This document shows, piece after piece, positions 8,189-20,393 of a DNA stretch of 64,000 nucleotides. The notes below the pieces were generated by a model. That model was not told the DNA's origin. It was given only the letters and a program-made list of their open reading frames with translations, and did not search any database. Location of the stretch: contig NZ_CP118955.1 of the NCBI RefSeq assembly GCF_029023785.1, forward strand, positions 1,052,501 to 1,116,500, in the 5' to 3' direction. Position numbers and translations under genes: made by a program. Source of the stretch: Enterococcus faecium (GTDB lineage Bacteria; Bacillota; Bacilli; Lactobacillales; Enterococcaceae). How positions within the stretch are numbered: the first letter of the stretch is position 1; each line of letters begins with the position of its first letter.

Positions 8189-9748
8189 TTAAAATGATTG
8201 CTTCAAATTTGTGATAGAAGATTTAGCCTCGATTTCCTGCTTGATTCTTGGCAAGTTTGCTTCATCAGTCAAGATAACCAAAATATCTCCTACATTCATG
8301 ATCGTATCACCGTGAGTCAAGATTTCCTGATTTCCTCTGCGTATAGAGATTAGCAGCATATTTTTAGGCCAATTGAAGTCTCGTACCATTAATCCGTCTA
8401 AAGAACTCTCTGCCGTTACTGGAAAATCAAAAGTTGTCCTTGCACCTTTTAGTGAGGCGGTCTGAGTATTTCCAAGTAGACGTTCCAATAATGATTCGTA
8501 AATTGGATTCCCGCCGAGAAGGTCATTGACGATATAAGCAACAAGAGCAGCCAATCCTAAAGGCATCAGATGATTAAGAGAGCCAACCATTTCTGTCACT
8601 AAAATAATTGCTGTCAGCGGTGCTTTTCCAATCGCTGTGAAATAACCAGCCATGGCAATAACGACAAAATCCTTGATGTAGATTGGATCCATCCCGAAAT
8701 CAACCATAATGTTTCCATAAAAGCTACCGATTAAAGCCCCCAATGTCAATATCGGAAGGAAAATCCCCCCTGGAAGACCACCACCGTAAGAAATCATGGA
8801 AAAAACGAATCGAAGAACAAACAAACCGATAATCATAATGATTGGCAAGGAAGCATGTCCAAAAGCTAAAACAATTTGATTGCCTCCGCCTAGAGTATTA
8901 GGCCATAAATAACCAATTGGCAAAATCAGCAAGAAAGGAACGAACCCGTGAAAATAAGCTGGTAAAGGCAATCGGTTGTAAAATTTTGGCAAAGCCAGCA
9001 AGACCTTCTGATAAATAAAACCTAAGACGCCTAGAAGTACTCCTAATCCCACTAAAGAACCATAATATTTCAACGGCAAAGAAGGAAGATCACCTAGATA
9101 TAAAACAGGTCTCAAGCCGAAAAAGTAAAGAGAGACGAAGTTAGCAGTGATTGCTGAAGCAAATGATGTCAGCCAAACAAATGGAGAAAAGGAGTGATGG
9201 ATTTCTTCTAAAACAAAGAGTAATCCTGCGATAGGAGCATTGAATGCTGCTGCAAGTCCGCTACTTGCACCGCTAGAAATTAAAATCTTTTCTTCTGAAG
9301 ATGGACTCCGAAACAATTGTCCAGCTCCTTGTCCAATGGATGCGCCAAGCTGTATAGAAGGTCCTTCTCTACCTAGAAAAAGGCCCGCACCAACTGAAAG
9401 TACACCGCCAATGAACTTTTTCCATAAAACAGAGAACCAGTTCATTGATAATTCCCCGCGAAGCTGTCCCTCTACTTGTGGAATCCCGCTTCCCTTGATA
9501 TCCGGTTCATTTTTGACCAGATAACCCACGAAAAATGCTGCAAGGATGCAGCAAATAGCTACGCCAATTAAGTAAATCGGCTGTTCCCGACTCATTTCAT
9601 AGATACTTCGAACTAAATCGCTTAGCTTTTCGATAGATAATCGAAACAGGCTAACGACGATTCCTGTCAGCAGTCCAACAAATATTCCTTTTAGAATAAA
9701 ATATATCTGAGTCTTATCTAATTTCTTGATTTTTCCTTTTTTTTCCAT
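8189..9748 (-). CDS. ClC-family chloride transporter with C-terminal TrkA-C domain
   Basis: A 519-residue membrane protein of the ClC family. Selectivity-filter motifs are present: GSGIPQVEG (~residue 87), GREGPS with the external gating Glu, and GGIFLP. LFVLEEIHHSF carries a Glu at the position of the internal proton Glu of E. coli ClC, and NPIYES supplies the pore Tyr. This pattern favours a 2Cl-/H+ antiporter over a channel. Residues ~435-510 look like a TrkA-C/RCK-C ligand-binding domain. It is a single gene convergent with fruA. The start at 9748 is preceded by GCGAGGCG. Confidence 0.92.
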   Translation of the reverse strand: MEKKGKIKKLDKTQIYFILKGIFVGLLTGIVVSLFRLSIEKLSDLVRSIYEMSREQPIYLIGVAICCILAAFFVGYLVKNEPDIKGSGIPQVEGQLRGELSMNWFSVLWKKFIGGVLSVGAGLFLGREGPSIQLGASIGQGAGQLFRSPSSEEKILISSGASSGLAAAFNAPIAGLLFVLEEIHHSFSPFVWLTSFASAITANFVSLYFFGLRPVLYLGDLPSLPLKYYGSLVGLGVLLGVLGFIYQKVLLALPKFYNRLPLPAYFHGFVPFLLILPIGYLWPNTLGGGNQIVLAFGHASLPIIMIIGLFVLRFVFSMISYGGGLPGGIFLPILTLGALIGSFYGNIMVDFGMDPIYIKDFVVIAMAGYFTAIGKAPLTAIILVTEMVGSLNHLMPLGLAALVAYIVNDLLGGNPIYESLLERLLGNTQTASLKGARTTFDFPVTAESSLDGLMVRDFNWPKNMLLISIRRGNQEILTHGDTIMNVGDILVILTDEANLPRIKQEIEAKSSITNLKQSF

Positions 9749-9841
9749 TCAAACGCCTCGCTTTCTTTTAATTTAGCGCGAAATCAACGAATTGACAAGG
9801 AAAAATCCATAAAAAGAAACAAATGATTTTGAACTAGCTAG

Positions 9842-9870
9842 TTTAATGAAAGCCAAGAAAATGCTATAAT
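9842..9870 (+). promoter_or_regulatory. Promoter of pcrA
   Basis: TTTAAT at 9842-9847, a 17-bp spacer and a perfect TATAAT at 9865-9870, with TG one base upstream (extended -10). It lies 33 bases before the pcrA start. Confidence 0.75.
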
Positions 9871-9902
9871 TAACAAGATTGATAAAAGAAAGGATGTTGT
9901 TA

Positions 9903-12137
9903 ATGTCATCCAAAGCTGAATTATTAAACGGGATGAACCCCCGTCAGAAAGAAGCTGTTCTTCACACTGACGGACCATTACTGCTAATGGCAGGTGCAGG
10001 AAGTGGAAAGACGAGAGTGCTGACACACCGCATTGCCTATTTGATTGAGGAAAAAGAAGTCAATCCTTGGAACATCCTAGCGATTACTTTTACCAATAAG
10101 GCTGCAAAAGAAATGAAAGAACGTGTCAATGCGATTCTCGCATCTGGAGGCGAAGATGTCTGGGTATCGACTTTTCACTCGATGTGTGTGCGTATTTTAA
10201 GAAGAGATGTTGATTTTATCGGGTATAACCGGAACTTTACAATCATCGATTCTTCTGAACAGCTGACCTTGATGAAACGGATACTAAAAGAACTGAACAT
10301 TGATCCGAAAAAATATGATCCTCGAAGTATATTAGGAACAATCTCTCAAGCAAAAAACAGCCTGCAGACCCCTCAGGATTTTGCAAAAATGCAAGGCAGT
10401 TATTACGAAGAGATTGCGGCAAAATGTTATGCTGCTTACCAAAAAGAGCTTCAATATAATCAATGTATGGACTTTGACGACCTGATCATGAATACGATTC
10501 GGTTATTTGAAGAACATCCTGATTCACTCACATATTATCAAAACAAATTCCATTATATTCATGTAGATGAGTACCAAGATACAAATCACGCACAGTATAC
10601 GCTAGTCAATTTATTGGCAGGTAGATTTAGGAACCTGTGCGTCGTGGGAGATGCAGATCAAAGTATTTACGGCTGGCGCGGTGCAGATATGCAGAACATC
10701 TTGGATTTTGAAAAAGATTATCCAGATGCTGCAGTAATTTTGCTAGAACAAAACTATCGCTCCACTAAAAACATCCTTAGCGCAGCAAACCAAGTCATTG
10801 AAAACAATAGCAATCGAAAACCAAAAAACTTGTGGACAGAAAACAAAGAAGGAAACAAGATCACTTACTACCGTGCAGATAATGAACGAGACGAAACCCG
10901 TTTTATCGTAGACCGGATGCAAGAAGAGATTCGAAGCAATCATCGGAATTACGGCGACTTTGCCATCTTGTACCGGACGAACGCACAATCTCGTGTAATG
11001 GAAGAAACTCTGTTGAAAGCAAATATTCCTTATAAAATGGTTGGAGGGCACAAGTTCTACGATCGTAAAGAAATCAAAGATATTTTAGCGTATTTGAATG
11101 TGCTGGCAAATCCTCAAGATTCAATCAGTTTTGAGCGTATCGTTAATTCGCCCAAACGAGGCATCGGACCAGGATCTATCGAAAAACTACGCAGTTTTGC
11201 TTCTCTTCATGAATGGCCACTGCTTGAAGCAGCGCAAAATGTGGATCTGGCAAATATCGGTGGAAAAGCAGGACAGCAATTAGGTGCATTTGGAGAGATG
11301 ATCCAAGAAGTCACTCAGATGATCCAATACTTGACAGTGACAGAATTGACGAAAGAGGTTTTGGATCGTAGCGGATATCTAGAAGACTTAAAAATCCAAA
11401 ATACATTAGAAGCACAAGCACGCATCGAAAACTTGGAGGAATTTTTAACGGTCACACAAGAATTCGACAAGCAATTCGAACAGCAAAATGAAGAAGACGC
11501 TGATGCACCAGAAGAAAAACTAACGGTCTTCTTGAATGATCTGGCACTTGTTTCCGACATTGATAATTTAGAAGAAGATGCTTCCCAAGTGACATTGATG
11601 ACTTTGCATGCAGCCAAAGGATTAGAATTCCCAGTTGTATTCCTGATTGGTCTAGAAGAGGGGGTTTTTCCTTTATCTCGAGCATTGATGGAAGAAAGCG
11701 AACTGGAAGAAGAACGCCGTCTCGCATATGTGGGGATCACGCGAGCAGAAGAAGCGTTGTATTTAACAAATGCTTTCTCCAGAACATTATATGGACGGAC
11801 GCAATATAACCGACCTTCTCGTTTTGTAGAAGAAATCGATCAGGAGTTACTGGAAATCGAAGGCATGCGTCCTACGCCTAAAAAAACACCTGTATTCGCT
11901 AAAAAAACAGCATATAGCTATAAACAGCCAGAGACAGCGGTTGTTCCCTCTAAAAGTGCTACTGGAGGGGAAAATAACAACTGGAAACCTGGAGATAAAG
12001 TCAAACACAAAAAATGGGGTCTAGGAACAGTCGTCCGAGTAAGCGGGACGTCGAAGGATCTAGAACTAGATGTGGCTTTCCCAAGTCAAGGAGTAAAACG
12101 TCTTTTGGCTGCCTTTGCGCCAATTGAAAAAGCTTAG
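9903..12137 (+). CDS. pcrA: ATP-dependent DNA helicase PcrA (UvrD/Rep family)
   Basis: SF1A 3'-5' DNA helicase used in nucleotide-excision repair, in removal of RecA filaments and in rolling-circle plasmid replication. Motifs appear in order: MNPRQKEAV (Q-motif), [15 protein letters not shown] (Walker A), [16 protein letters not shown] (Ia), VDEYQDTN (Walker B), [14 protein letters not shown] (III), LEQNYRS (IV), [15 protein letters not shown] (V) and [13 protein letters not shown] (VI). The C-terminal [17 protein letters not shown] is the Tudor-like RNA-polymerase-interaction module. I start at ATG 9903, 8 bases after GAAAGGA; ATG 9894 is in frame but too close. At 744 residues it is of normal length and is followed by ligA. 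Confidence 0.96.
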   Translation: MSSKAELLNGMNPRQKEAVLHTDGPLLLMAGAGSGKTRVLTHRIAYLIEEKEVNPWNILAITFTNKAAKEMKERVNAILASGGEDVWVSTFHSMCVRILRRDVDFIGYNRNFTIIDSSEQLTLMKRILKELNIDPKKYDPRSILGTISQAKNSLQTPQDFAKMQGSYYEEIAAKCYAAYQKELQYNQCMDFDDLIMNTIRLFEEHPDSLTYYQNKFHYIHVDEYQDTNHAQYTLVNLLAGRFRNLCVVGDADQSIYGWRGADMQNILDFEKDYPDAAVILLEQNYRSTKNILSAANQVIENNSNRKPKNLWTENKEGNKITYYRADNERDETRFIVDRMQEEIRSNHRNYGDFAILYRTNAQSRVMEETLLKANIPYKMVGGHKFYDRKEIKDILAYLNVLANPQDSISFERIVNSPKRGIGPGSIEKLRSFASLHEWPLLEAAQNVDLANIGGKAGQQLGAFGEMIQEVTQMIQYLTVTELTKEVLDRSGYLEDLKIQNTLEAQARIENLEEFLTVTQEFDKQFEQQNEEDADAPEEKLTVFLNDLALVSDIDNLEEDASQVTLMTLHAAKGLEFPVVFLIGLEEGVFPLSRALMEESELEEERRLAYVGITRAEEALYLTNAFSRTLYGRTQYNRPSRFVEEIDQELLEIEGMRPTPKKTPVFAKKTAYSYKQPETAVVPSKSATGGENNNWKPGDKVKHKKWGLGTVVRVSGTSKDLELDVAFPSQGVKRLLAAFAPIEKA

Positions 12138-12150
12138 TAGTGGAGGGTAA

Positions 12151-14190
<2,040 letters not shown>

Positions 14191-14226
14191 AAAATGAGTT
14201 TTTTCAGACAAATTTCAATAAACAAT

Positions 14227-14254
14227 TTCAGACACGGCACTCTTGTGTTAAAAT
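14227..14254 (+). promoter_or_regulatory. Promoter of gatCAB
   Basis: TTCAGA at 14227-14232, a 16-bp spacer and TAAAAT at 14249-14254, with TG one base upstream of the -10 (extended -10). It lies in the 105-base gap between ligA and gatC. Confidence 0.6.
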
Positions 14255-14295
14255 AGAGAGCAAAGTTTTTAACTCGTTTAGAAAGAAGGGGTAGT

Positions 14296-14601
14296 ATGGC
14301 GATTAGTGAAGAACAAGTGAAACACGTTGCCAAATTAGCAAAACTTGCGTTCGCAGATGAAGAACTTGCAAGTTTTACCGACCAATTAGGTAAAATCATC
14401 GATATGGTTGAAATGCTGGAAGAAGTAGATACAGAAGGTGTTCCATTTACGTCGAATGTGGTTGAAACAGTAAACGTGATGCGACAAGATCGGGCGCAAG
14501 CTGGATGGAACCGCGATGAATTATTGAAAAATGTGCCGGAAACAGAAGACGGCTTTATCAAAGTACCCGCAATCATCGATAATGGGGAGGCTGGCGCATA
14601 A
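14296..14601 (+). CDS. gatC: Asp-tRNA(Asn)/Glu-tRNA(Gln) amidotransferase subunit C
   Basis: A 101-residue GatC, the small subunit that wraps and stabilises the GatA-GatB interface of the transamidosome. It begins [19 protein letters not shown] and contains [19 protein letters not shown], both typical of the family. The start follows AGAAGGGG. The stop (TAA 14599-14601) shares one base with the gatA ATG, indicating translational coupling. Its presence means charging of Gln and/or Asn tRNAs goes through the indirect pathway. Confidence 0.95.
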   Translation: MAISEEQVKHVAKLAKLAFADEELASFTDQLGKIIDMVEMLEEVDTEGVPFTSNVVETVNVMRQDRAQAGWNRDELLKNVPETEDGFIKVPAIIDNGEAGA

Positions 14602-16073
14602 TGACAGAATTACACAATCGTTCTCTAGAAGAACTGCATCATATGCTTGTATCGAAAGAAATCACTGTACAAGATTTGACAAAAGCAACATTTGAACGAA
14701 TCAAAGAAACAGAGCCTGAGGTCGAAGCATTCATTACATTGAACGAAGAAAAAGCATTGGAACAGGCAAAAGCTTTAGATGAAAAAGGGATTGATGAAAG
14801 CAACGTCCTTGCTGGTATTCCAATTGGTATCAAGGATAATATCGTAACAAAAGATATCTTGACAACCGCTGCATCTAAGATCCTTTACAATTTTGAACCA
14901 ATTTATGATGCAACGGTCATGGATAAAATCTATCAAGCAGATATGATCCCTGTTGGTAAGCTAAACATGGATGAATTTGCTATGGGTGGAAGTACAGAAA
15001 CTTCTTATTTCAAGAAAACAAAAAATGCTTGGGACCCAACAAAAGTACCTGGTGGCTCTTCTGGTGGTTCTGCAGCAGCAGTTGCAGCTGGACAAATTCC
15101 AGTTTCTTTAGGTAGTGATACTGGGGGAAGTATCCGCCAACCAGCAGCTTTTAACGGCATCGTAGGGATGAAACCTACTTATGGCCGTGTCTCACGTTTT
15201 GGTTTGATTGCCTTTGCTTCATCTCTTGACCAAATTGGACCAATGACCCGTACGGTGAAAGATAATGCATTAGCATTGACAGCTATCAGCGGTTATGACG
15301 AAAAAGACGGTACTTCTTCAGGCGTTTCAGTTCCTAATTTTGCAGAGGGACTGACAGGCGACATCAAAGGAATGAAGATTGCTTTACCTAAAGAATACTT
15401 AGGCGAAGGTGTAGCCCCTGGCGTAAAAGAAGCTGTATTGAAAGCAGCAGAAACATTCCGTTCATTAGGTGCTGTTGTGGAAGAAGTCAGCTTGCCTCAT
15501 TCAAAATACGGTGTGGCTGTTTATTATATCATTGCCTCATCAGAAGCAAGTTCCAACTTGCAACGATTCGATGGTATCCGCTACGGTTATCGCTCTGAAA
15601 ATGTGAAATCATTAGATGATGTATATGTCAACTCACGTTCAGAAGGATTCGGTGAAGAAGTAAAACGCCGTATCATGTTAGGTACATTCTCCTTAAGTGC
15701 GGGTTATTATGACGCTTACTTCAAAAAAGCAGGACAAGTCCGTACATTGATCAAACGAGATTTTGAAAAAGTCTTTGCAGATTATGACTTGATTATCGGG
15801 CCATCTTCACCAACAGTGGCATTCGGAATCGGTGAAAACATTAACGATCCAATCACAATGTACATGAGTGACATCTTAACGATCCCTGTCAACTTGGCTG
15901 GACTTCCAGGTATGTCTGTACCGGCAGGATTGTCAGAAGGATTACCAGTTGGATTGCAGATCATCGGTAATTATTTTGATGAAAAAACGATGTATCAAGC
16001 GGCATATGCGTTTGAACAAGCAACAGAATTCCACACACAACAACCAGCTATTTTAGGAGGGAAAGACGAATGA
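14601..16073 (+). CDS. gatA: Asp-tRNA(Asn)/Glu-tRNA(Gln) amidotransferase subunit A
   Basis: A 490-residue glutamine amidase subunit that releases ammonia for conversion of Glu-tRNA(Gln) or Asp-tRNA(Asn). The amidase signature is intact: catalytic Lys in [10 protein letters not shown], and the Ser-cis-Ser-Lys triad region [14 protein letters not shown] followed by [13 protein letters not shown]. It starts one base inside the gatC stop and overlaps gatB by 4 bases (ATGA), so gatC-A-B is one tightly coupled operon. Confidence 0.97.
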   Translation: MTELHNRSLEELHHMLVSKEITVQDLTKATFERIKETEPEVEAFITLNEEKALEQAKALDEKGIDESNVLAGIPIGIKDNIVTKDILTTAASKILYNFEPIYDATVMDKIYQADMIPVGKLNMDEFAMGGSTETSYFKKTKNAWDPTKVPGGSSGGSAAAVAAGQIPVSLGSDTGGSIRQPAAFNGIVGMKPTYGRVSRFGLIAFASSLDQIGPMTRTVKDNALALTAISGYDEKDGTSSGVSVPNFAEGLTGDIKGMKIALPKEYLGEGVAPGVKEAVLKAAETFRSLGAVVEEVSLPHSKYGVAVYYIIASSEASSNLQRFDGIRYGYRSENVKSLDDVYVNSRSEGFGEEVKRRIMLGTFSLSAGYYDAYFKKAGQVRTLIKRDFEKVFADYDLIIGPSSPTVAFGIGENINDPITMYMSDILTIPVNLAGLPGMSVPAGLSEGLPVGLQIIGNYFDEKTMYQAAYAFEQATEFHTQQPAILGGKDE

Positions 16074-17500
16074 ATTTTGAAACAGTCATTGGACTAGAAG
16101 TCCACGTCGAGTTAAAAACCAACTCAAAAATTTTCTCTCCAGCGCCAGCTCATTTTGGTGCAGAACCAAACAGCAATACAAACGTGATCGACTGGGGTTA
16201 TCCAGGCGTGCTGCCAGTAATGAATAAAGCTGCGCTGGAATTCGGGATGAAAGCAGCTTTGGCATTAAACTGTGAAATCTCTAAAGATACTCATTTTGAC
16301 CGGAAAAATTACTTTTACCCAGATAATCCAAAAGCATATCAAATTTCCCAATTTGATCAACCAATCGGTCATGACGGATGGATCGAAATCGAAGTAGAAG
16401 GTAAAAAGAAAAAAATCCGGATCGAACGTGTCCATTTAGAAGAAGATGCTGGAAAAAACATGCATGGTATTGGCGGTTATTCTTACGTTGATTTGAACCG
16501 ACAAGGCACGCCTTTGATCGAAATCGTTTCTGAAGCTGATATGCGTTCACCAGAAGAAGCATACGCTTATCTAGAAGCATTGCGATCAATTATCCAATTT
16601 ACAGAAGTCAGCGATGTGAAAATGGAAGAAGGCTCTATGCGCTGTGATGCCAATATTTCTCTTCGCCCTTATGGACAAGAAGAGTTCGGTACGAAAGCAG
16701 AATTGAAAAACTTGAACTCTTTATCTTTCGTGAAAAAAGGTTTAGCTTTTGAAGAAAAACGTCAAGCAAAAGTTCTTCTTTCAGGAGGAGAAATCCAACA
16801 AGAAACACGCCGTTTTGACGAAACAACGAATAAAACAGTTTTGATGCGTGTCAAAGAAGGGTCTAGTGATTATCGTTACTTCCCAGAGCCTGATATCCCG
16901 AAATTCGTGATCGATGACGAATGGATTCAAAAAGTAAAAGCTAGTTTGCCTGAGATGCCAGCTTCTCGTCGCGAACGCTATATCCGTGAGTTTGGTCTTC
17001 CAGAGTATGACGCAATGGTATTGACACTTACAAAAGAAATGTCTGATTTCTTTGAAGCTGTTTTGGAAAATGGTGCAGATGCCAAGCAAGCATCTAACTG
17101 GTTGATGGGTGAAGTTTCTGCTTACTTGAACAGTGAGAAACTGGAATTAGCTGAGACAAAATTGACACCTGAGAACTTAGCAGGAATGATTCGTTTGATC
17201 GCCGATGGAACGATCAGCTCAAAAATCGCCAAAAAAGTCTTCCGTGAATTGATCACAAATGGCGGAGAAGCCCAAGAAGTAGTTGAAAAAAATGGTTGGG
17301 TGCAATTATCTGATCCGAACAAACTACTGCCAATCATTAATGAAATTTTGGATAACAACCAACAATCTGTCGATGATTTCAAAAATGGAAAAGATCGTGC
17401 GGTTGGCTTCCTAGTCGGTCAAATCATGAAAGCAACTAAAGGACAAGCAAATCCTGGTGTCGTGAATAAGCTACTTAAAGATGAATTAGCGAAACGATAG
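16070..17500 (+). CDS. gatB: Asp-tRNA(Asn)/Glu-tRNA(Gln) amidotransferase subunit B
   Basis: A 476-residue tRNA-binding and kinase subunit that activates the misacylated amino acid with ATP. The N-terminal hallmark [20 protein letters not shown] is followed by [40 protein letters not shown] and CDANISLRP, and the C-terminal GatB/YqeY helical domain occupies the last ~150 residues. The ribosome binding site TTAGGAGGG lies inside gatA. The next gene begins 9 bases after the stop. Confidence 0.97.
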   Translation: MNFETVIGLEVHVELKTNSKIFSPAPAHFGAEPNSNTNVIDWGYPGVLPVMNKAALEFGMKAALALNCEISKDTHFDRKNYFYPDNPKAYQISQFDQPIGHDGWIEIEVEGKKKKIRIERVHLEEDAGKNMHGIGGYSYVDLNRQGTPLIEIVSEADMRSPEEAYAYLEALRSIIQFTEVSDVKMEEGSMRCDANISLRPYGQEEFGTKAELKNLNSLSFVKKGLAFEEKRQAKVLLSGGEIQQETRRFDETTNKTVLMRVKEGSSDYRYFPEPDIPKFVIDDEWIQKVKASLPEMPASRRERYIREFGLPEYDAMVLTLTKEMSDFFEAVLENGADAKQASNWLMGEVSAYLNSEKLELAETKLTPENLAGMIRLIADGTISSKIAKKVFRELITNGGEAQEVVEKNGWVQLSDPNKLLPIINEILDNNQQSVDDFKNGKDRAVGFLVGQIMKATKGQANPGVVNKLLKDELAKR

Positions 17501-17509
17501 AGGCTGAAA

Positions 17510-18565
17510 ATGAAAAAAGCACGCGTAATTTATAACCCCACCTCGGGAAAAGAATTATTGAAAAAAAATTTGGCGGATATCCTACAGGCATTAGAAGAAG
17601 CAGGATTTGAAGCCAGCGCCTATGCAACTACACCAGAACCTGATTCAGCCAAGAATGAAGCACGTAGAGTCGCAGAACTAGGTTTTGATCTAGTAGTGGC
17701 AGCTGGTGGCGATGGCACAATCAACGAAGTGGTTAATGGAATCGCTCCGCTTGAACACCGTCCTAAAATGGCCATCATCCCAGCTGGTACAACGAACGAC
17801 TATGCTCGAGCATTAAAAATTCCTAGAGATAATATTAAAGCAGCAGCAGAAGTGATCAAAAAGCATCAAACCGTAAAAATGGACATCGGCCTTTCTGATA
17901 ACAGTTACTTCATCAATATCGCTGCCGGTGGCTATTTGACAGAATTGACTTATGAAGTTCCATCAGAACTAAAGAGTATTTTTGGTTATCTTGCTTATCT
18001 TGCAAAAGGAGCAGAGATGCTCCCTCGAGTAAAGCCCATCAAAATGCGCTTGAAGTATGATGAAGGGGAATATATCGGAAATGCTTCGATGTTTTTCCTA
18101 GGGCTGACGAACTCTGTTGGAGGATTCGAACAGATCGCGCCAGATGCCAAATTGGATGATGGGAAGTTTTCTTTAATCATTGTGAAGACAGCAAATATCT
18201 TTGAGATCTTGCATATTGCGGCACTCATGCTAAATGGCGGTCGTCATGTCGATGATCCAAGAGTAATCTATACCAAAACAAGCAGTTTGTTCGTCGAAAC
18301 AGAAGATGATATCAATCGACCAGTAATGATCAACTTAGATGGTGAATATGGTGGGGAAGCACCGATGCATTTCCAAAATCTTCATCAGCATATTGAGTTC
18401 TTTGCCAATACCGATCAGATTCCTGATGAAGCAATCACAGGCACAGATGAAGAAGAATTAGAGGTTGTCAGCAAAGAATTCGTAAAAGAAGTCGAACGTT
18501 TAACGGATGAAGATATCGACGGTGACGGAAAAATAGCAGACGAAACACCTAATCAAAAGAATTAA
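17510..18565 (+). CDS. dgkB: Diacylglycerol kinase (DgkB/DagK type)
   Basis: A soluble lipid kinase that returns diacylglycerol from lipoteichoic-acid synthesis to phosphatidic acid. It has the DAGK catalytic N-domain with YNPTSGKE, AAGGDGTINEVVNGI (the GGDGT nucleotide motif) and PAGTTNDYARAL. The C-terminal beta-sandwich carries NLDGEYGGEAP. At 351 residues it has an acidic extension of ~45 residues (DEEELEVVSKE, EDIDGDGKIADE) beyond the usual ~300-residue core. It follows gatB by 9 bases, so it probably belongs to the gat transcript, and ends at a terminator. Confidence 0.93.
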   Translation: MKKARVIYNPTSGKELLKKNLADILQALEEAGFEASAYATTPEPDSAKNEARRVAELGFDLVVAAGGDGTINEVVNGIAPLEHRPKMAIIPAGTTNDYARALKIPRDNIKAAAEVIKKHQTVKMDIGLSDNSYFINIAAGGYLTELTYEVPSELKSIFGYLAYLAKGAEMLPRVKPIKMRLKYDEGEYIGNASMFFLGLTNSVGGFEQIAPDAKLDDGKFSLIIVKTANIFEILHIAALMLNGGRHVDDPRVIYTKTSSLFVETEDDINRPVMINLDGEYGGEAPMHFQNLHQHIEFFANTDQIPDEAITGTDEEELEVVSKEFVKEVERLTDEDIDGDGKIADETPNQKN

Positions 18566-18567
18566 TC

Positions 18568-18607
18568 AAAAGCCGGTGCTGAACGTAGTAAGGTCAGTGC
18601 CGGTTTT
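18568..18607 (+). terminator. Terminator after dgkB
   Basis: AAAGCCGGTGCTGA (18568-18582) pairs, with G-T pairs, to TCAGTGCCGGTTTT (18594-18607). The T-tract is short. Confidence 0.75.
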
Positions 18608-18675
18608 AGTTGTGTAATTAGCTGATTTATAGTAGAGTTCAGTAGGATTGAAAAATAGGCTTAAAGGAGCAAAAT

Positions 18676-20049
18676 ATGACAGAACAGCAAATAGTAAAGA
18701 AAAACGAACGATATACAGTCGAAATCGTCGACTTGAGTTATGAAGGAATGGGGGTAGCAAAAATCGATGGTTATCCATTATTTATCGAAAATGCACTCCC
18801 TGGAGAAGAAGTAGAAATACTAGTAGTGAAAGCAGGCAATAAGTTTGGATATGGAAAAGTCGAAACATTTATTACACAATCACCTGATCGTCAGCCTGTA
18901 GAAAACAATGCATTACTTCGCACAGGTATCGCACCTTTAGCCCATTTGAAGTATGAACAACAGCTTGTCTTCAAACAAAAACAAGTAGAGCATGTAATGG
19001 CGAAGATTGCTAAGATGCCAGAAGTTCCTGTACTTCCAACGGTCGGAATGGCAGAACCATTTGGCTACCGTAATAAAGCACAGATCCCTGTTCGCCGTAT
19101 CGATGGACAGTTAGCCACCGGTTTTTACAAAAAGAATAGCCATGATCTAGTCCCTATCGAAGATTTTTATATCCAAGATCCTGTCATCGATCAAGCAATC
19201 AAAGTAGTCAGAGATATCTTGCAACGGTTCCAAGTACGAGGATATAATGAAGAAAAAAATGAAGGACAGCTTCGTCACATCATTATCCGTCGTGGTCATT
19301 ATTCCCATGAAATGATGGTCGTTTTAGTTACTCGTAAAGAAAAATTCTTTAAATCCAAGGAAATTGCTGAAGCCATTCATGAAGAATTGCCAGAAGTGGT
19401 TTCGGTCATCCAAAATATCAATGAAGAAAAAACAAATGTGATTTTAGGAGACAAAGAAAAAGTTTTATACGGCAGAGACTATATCGAAGATCAGCTATTA
19501 GGAAAAACCTATCGAATCTCAGCGAAGTCATTTTATCAAGTAAATACTCAACAAGCAGAGTATTTGTACCAAACAGCCATCGAATTTGCCGAGTTGGATA
19601 AAAAAGACATTGTGATCGATGCTTATTCAGGAATAGGTACAATCGGATTGTCTCTAGCTGACAGAGTAGATAAGGTATATGGGATGGAAGTTATTCCAGA
19701 AGCAATTGAAGATGCACAGTTCAATTCCTTAAATAATAAAATCGAAAATGTTCATTATGAAGTCGGAAAAGCAGAAAAAGTCATGAAAAAATGGCAAGAA
19801 AAAGGGGTCAAACCATCTGTGATCGTAGTAGACCCTCCACGTAAAGGATTAGATCATCATTTTATTGAATCAGCAATCGAAATGTCACCAGAACGAATCG
19901 TCTATATCTCTTGTAATCCAGCAACTTTTGCAAGAGATGCTAAGTTATTGGCAGAAGCAGGTTATGTTGTGAAGAAAGTTCAGCCTGTAGATCTTTTCCC
20001 GCAAACCCATCATATCGAATTAGTCGCTTCATTCGTTAAAGGAGAATAA
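18676..20049 (+). CDS. rlmD: 23S rRNA (uracil-C5)-methyltransferase, RlmD/RlmCD-type
   Basis: An SAM-dependent m5U methyltransferase of the TrmA/RumA family. The N-terminal TRAM domain (~10-65) contains DLSYEGMGVAKIDGYPLF. The catalytic domain has DAYSGIGTIGLSLA (SAM binding), VDPPRKGLD, and YISCNPATFARD with the nucleophilic Cys. The CxxC-type iron-sulfur cysteines seen after the TRAM domain in many relatives are absent; that stretch reads RTGIAPLAHLKYEQQ. Length is 457 residues. In Gram-positives one enzyme often methylates both U747 and U1939, but substrate choice is not visible from sequence. Confidence 0.9.
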   Translation: MTEQQIVKKNERYTVEIVDLSYEGMGVAKIDGYPLFIENALPGEEVEILVVKAGNKFGYGKVETFITQSPDRQPVENNALLRTGIAPLAHLKYEQQLVFKQKQVEHVMAKIAKMPEVPVLPTVGMAEPFGYRNKAQIPVRRIDGQLATGFYKKNSHDLVPIEDFYIQDPVIDQAIKVVRDILQRFQVRGYNEEKNEGQLRHIIIRRGHYSHEMMVVLVTRKEKFFKSKEIAEAIHEELPEVVSVIQNINEEKTNVILGDKEKVLYGRDYIEDQLLGKTYRISAKSFYQVNTQQAEYLYQTAIEFAELDKKDIVIDAYSGIGTIGLSLADRVDKVYGMEVIPEAIEDAQFNSLNNKIENVHYEVGKAEKVMKKWQEKGVKPSVIVVDPPRKGLDHHFIESAIEMSPERIVYISCNPATFARDAKLLAEAGYVVKKVQPVDLFPQTHHIELVASFVKGE

Positions 20050-20051
20050 AA

Positions 20052-20180
20052 ATGGACCAAAAAGAAAAAATGAAAGAATTGATCAAAAAGAAACAAGGTG
20101 GAGGCCGATCCAAACAAATGGAAACACCTAAGAATGATCGTAAAAACATGAGAAAAGGCCCTAAAATCTTTAATAAATAG
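20052..20180 (+). CDS. Tiny basic protein downstream of rlmD, 42 aa
   Basis: An ORF with ATG at 20052, preceded by AAAGGAGAATAAA, which overlaps the rlmD stop, so it is translationally coupled. The product begins MDQKEKMKELIKKKQGGG and is about one third Lys/Arg, with no hydrophobic segment. A clear terminator follows 10 bases after the stop, which argues it is the last gene of the rlmD transcript. Its function is unknown. The composition would suit an RNA- or ribosome-binding peptide, but that is inference. Confidence 0.62.
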   Translation: MDQKEKMKELIKKKQGGGRSKQMETPKNDRKNMRKGPKIFNK

Positions 20181-20190
20181 ACGTGCTAAA

Positions 20191-20238
20191 GAAAGACTAA
20201 GAAGCGTTAACTTTTGTTATTGTTTCTTAGTCTTTTTA
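20191..20238 (+). terminator. Terminator after the rlmD operon
   Basis: AAAGACTAAGAA pairs with TTCTTAGTCTTT and is followed by a T-tract at 20232-20237. Confidence 0.87.
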
Positions 20239-20294
20239 GTTAGTCTACATTATTTTGGCGATTTGCCAATAAGGACTGATGAGTTGTGCAAAAT

Positions 20295-20337
20295 CAAATC
20301 TGGGTCAGAATGAACGTCATTCTGTCTCAGATTTTTC
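20295..20337 (+). terminator. Terminator-like hairpin in the gap before the metE-like remnant
   Basis: AAATCTGGGTCAGAATGA pairs, with two G-T pairs, to TCATTCTGTCTCAGATTT around a 3-base loop, followed by TTTTT. It is an orphan terminator left in a decayed region, or a second stop for the rlmD transcript. Confidence 0.65.
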
Positions 20338-20393
20338 GTTATTTCAATTTGATTAACTGATTGATCAAAAAGATTTTTATTTTCATATTCTCA

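Noticed and set aside
11315..11740. Long minus-strand open frames inside pcrA and other housekeeping genes
   Set aside because: They are Ser/Leu-rich shadows of strongly conserved plus-strand coding sequence, without ribosome binding sites.
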